Source of the DNA: Fundicoccus_A sp052115865
GTDB taxonomy: Bacteria > Bacillota > Bacilli > Lactobacillales > Aerococcaceae
Assembly: GCF_052115865.1 (NCBI RefSeq)
Contig: NZ_JBQKME010000001.1
Coordinates: 544,008-608,007, forward strand
DNA length: 64,000 nucleotides
Direction: 5' to 3'
Shown here: positions 62,583-64,000 of the stretch, piece after piece
Position numbering within the stretch: the stretch's first letter is position 1
Layout of the letters: every line of letters starts with the position of its first letter
Notes under the pieces: generated by a model
Databases searched by the model: none
Seen by the model: only the letters and a program-made list of their open reading frames with translations
Told to the model about the DNA's origin: nothing
Made by a program: the position numbers and the translations under genes

Positions 62583-63055
62583 GTCGCACGCGTAAAATAA
62601 CTCAATTAGGATTGTTTGTCGCCTTGTCATTTGTGTTATCGACTATTTTGGTATTTCCAAATATGGCACCTGCCCAACACATGATGAATGTATTAGGGGC
62701 AGTGGTTCTTGGGCCGTGGTATAATGCCTTGTCAGCCTTTTTATCGGGTGGCTTAAGAATGCTAGTTAGCGGGCGAACTTTTATCGCCACGAGCGGTTGG
62801 ATTGGAGCTTTATTAGCTGGAGTTGTTTTTAAAAAGACCAACAATTATCTTTTGACGGCTTTAACGGAAATGATTGGATCAGGTATTATTTCAGCTATTG
62901 TGTACTTTTATCCGATGCGATATTTATTAAATTTAGATATCGATAATCCTTTTTACTATGTAGCCTTTTTCTTGCCTTCAGCTATGGTTGGGGCTGTGTT
63001 AGGTTACTTTGCAGTAAGAGCATTAGGGAATTGGTCTAATAAGCATATCAATTGA
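62579..63055 (+). CDS. thiW: ThiW, substrate-binding (S) component of a thiazole ECF transporter
   Basis: 158 residues with five or six hydrophobic segments: ITQLGLFVALSFVLSTILVF, MMNVLGAVVLGPWYNALSAF, SGWIGALLAGVVFK and AFFLPSAMVGAVLGYFAV. FLSGGLRMLVSGRTFIAT is the conserved ThiW loop. It would use the shared energising module (EcfT/EcfA), which is not in the window. It starts within the thiD stop and is last in the operon, bringing in the thiazole that ThiM phosphorylates. Confidence 0.88.
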   Translation: MSRTRKITQLGLFVALSFVLSTILVFPNMAPAQHMMNVLGAVVLGPWYNALSAFLSGGLRMLVSGRTFIATSGWIGALLAGVVFKKTNNYLLTALTEMIGSGIISAIVYFYPMRYLLNLDIDNPFYYVAFFLPSAMVGAVLGYFAVRALGNWSNKHIN

Positions 63056-63080
63056 TGTTGAAAAGTAAAACGCTTTACAC

Positions 63081-63398
63081 TTAGGCGATCAGTTGGAAGA
63101 GGCGCGTATCAAAGTCGAAAACTTTATGGGTGACATATTCATTTTCGCAGGAGATGATAATCAATTGTGGCTGTCATCATTGATGGCGTAAATCATCGCA
63201 GACCATGCAAACACTGACGTTCATCTCAATATTTACGAAGGTGCCGGCCATATATTCTATGGTGATGGGACTTCTGAAGCGCCTGGGTTTGGAACTTTGC
63301 TAATGGGTGGCGACGAAGAAAGTAACTTAACTGCCTCACAAGCTTTTGTCGACACTTTAATTGAAGTCGTCAACGGATGGCACCTTCCTGAAAATTAA
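63081..63398 (+). pseudogene. Acyl-CoA-thioesterase/BAAT-like hydrolase, C-terminal remnant
   Basis: The frame reads IKVENFMGDIFIFAGDDNQL, then a stop at about 63189, then TDVHLNIYEGAGHIFYGDG and GWHLPEN at the end. Blocks GDIFIFAGDD-LW and YEGAGH fit the BAAT/acyl-CoA thioester hydrolase C-terminal domain (Asp and His of the triad). The N-terminal half is missing. Confidence 0.65.
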
Positions 63399-63415
63399 AT
63401 ATCTCTGTAAAAACC

Positions 63416-63458
63416 TTAGCGTCAACTAGCATATAATAATGCAAAGTTGGCGCTTTTT
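63416..63458 (+). terminator. Terminator after the thiW/hydrolase remnant
   Basis: AGCGTCAACT pairs with AGTTGGCGCT (one mismatch) across a 17-base loop, followed by TTTTT. Confidence 0.78.
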
Positions 63459-63637
63459 GGGTTGTGTTATTTGTCAGTCTATTGTGAGCTAACTGATTTT
63501 AATAAGACTTAATTGTGGTCAGCTATCGAAGTGGGTTAGATTAAGGAGGCTTTTTGTCACTGTGTGGTGCTTTTGAGAAACATTAGAGTCGTTTATTGTA
63601 TGAGAATAGCGGCAAGACCGACATAAAACGCTTCACA

Positions 63638-64000
63638 CGTTCACCAAACGCGTACCCCTCAGACCGAATTACTTCCCTGCGTTCACCAAACGCGTACCCC
63701 TCAAACCAAATTACTTCCCTGCGTTCATCAAACGCGTACCCCTCAAACCGAAATACTTCCCTGCGTTCACCAAACGCGTACCCCTCAGACCGAATTACTT
63801 CCCTGCGTTCACCAAACGCGTACCCCTCAAACCAAATTACTTCCCTGCGTTCATCAAACGCGTACCCCTCAAACCGAAATACTTCCCTGCGTTCACCAAA
63901 CGCGTACCCCTCAGACCGAATTACTTCCCTGCGTTCACCAAACGCGTACCCCTCAAACCAAATTACTTCCCTGCGTTCATCAAACGCGTACCCCTCAAAC
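63638..64000. repeat. Minisatellite of 42-bp units with a 126-bp higher-order period
   Basis: The unit CGTTCACCAAACGCGTACCC plus CTCAGACCGAATTACTTCCCTG begins at 63638 and repeats every 42 bp to the window end (at least 8 full units). Three unit types (CAC/AGACCGAAT, CAC/AAACCAAAT, CAT/AAACCGAAA) follow in the fixed order A-B-C, A-B-C, A-B-C. GCGTT/AACGC is the inner dyad. No gene or spacers. Confidence 0.93.

Larger units (their letters stand above)
31541..63405. repeat. Dispersed motif GATATTTATT (long form GCAGWGATATTTATT), about 20 exact copies
   Basis: Exact GATATTTATT on the plus strand lies within 12-mers starting at 31541, 38574, 40626, 42740, 52011, 54215, 55676, 58339, 60193 and 62365. 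On the minus strand the 12-mers start at 36843, 39780, 42182, 44070, 46942, 49283, 53059, 54894, 55644 and 57392. One-mismatch copies occur near 34485, 45574, 49724, 53310, 55472, 56018, 61448 and 63394. Eight copies share the 15-mer GCAGWGATATTTATT. Five exact copies lie inside intact genes, the rest between genes or in pseudogenes. I saw no exact 10-mer at 1-31530. Confidence 0.85.

Noticed and set aside
31541..63405. Reading GATATTTATT copies as ordinary promoters or catabolite (cre) sites
   Set aside because: It lacks the cre consensus and -35/-10 layout, occurs equally on both strands and also inside genes.

Overview
The window looks like a low-GC Bacillota chromosome, most likely order Lactobacillales (Aerococcaceae/Carnobacteriaceae-like). 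It has AGGAGG-type ribosome sites, a SpxB-type pyruvate oxidase, a ThiW vitamin transporter subunit, L-box and THI-box riboswitches, and PaiA, YdhK and YwbE proteins. The taxonomic call is an inference from gene content; no rRNA is present.

Left part (about 1-31.5 kb) is a decayed accessory region. An IS66 end borders a four-gene minus-strand operon (544-8157): a coiled-coil membrane protein, a helical protein, an FtsK-type motor, and a large protein that fuses the helical domain to repeats and an HExGH metallopeptidase-like end. This resembles a reduced type VII-like export or toxin system and is not one I can name. Next come a broken two-component system, small proteins, a TetR-regulated ABC exporter, paiA with a MarR repressor, and a roughly 1-kb direct repeat (16.8 and 22.9 kb). 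Between its copies lie a truncated bacteriocin-like gene with a possible immunity protein, dapF-dapL under a lysine riboswitch, a glnA pseudogene and an IS21 relic. A four-gene TspO / DUF2177 / fatty-acid-kinase fusion / DUF1295 operon follows at 25.5-29.2 kb.

Right part (about 31.5-64 kb) is mostly metabolic: pyruvate oxidase, an EamA transporter with cytosine-deaminase-like enzyme, an APH-like kinase, pseudouridine synthase, an SDR with a deaminase, YdhK, a serine hydrolase, P-II, a MetE-like enzyme, two large extracytoplasmic flavoprotein reductases, a TPR-Arr ADP-ribosyltransferase, proC, ywbE and a TPP-riboswitch-controlled thiM-thiE-thiD-thiW operon. Several genes here are also broken (GH3 glucosidase, RibD-like reductase, CPBP protease, thioesterase-like protein).

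Two non-genic signals stand out in the right part. First, the 10-mer GATATTTATT (long form GCAGWGATATTTATT) occurs about 20 times exactly on both strands, in genes and between them, and I found no exact copy left of 31.5 kb. Second, there are three unrelated minisatellites with 41-42-bp units (27, 9 and at least 8 units), each unit carrying an internal dyad. All counts were made by eye.
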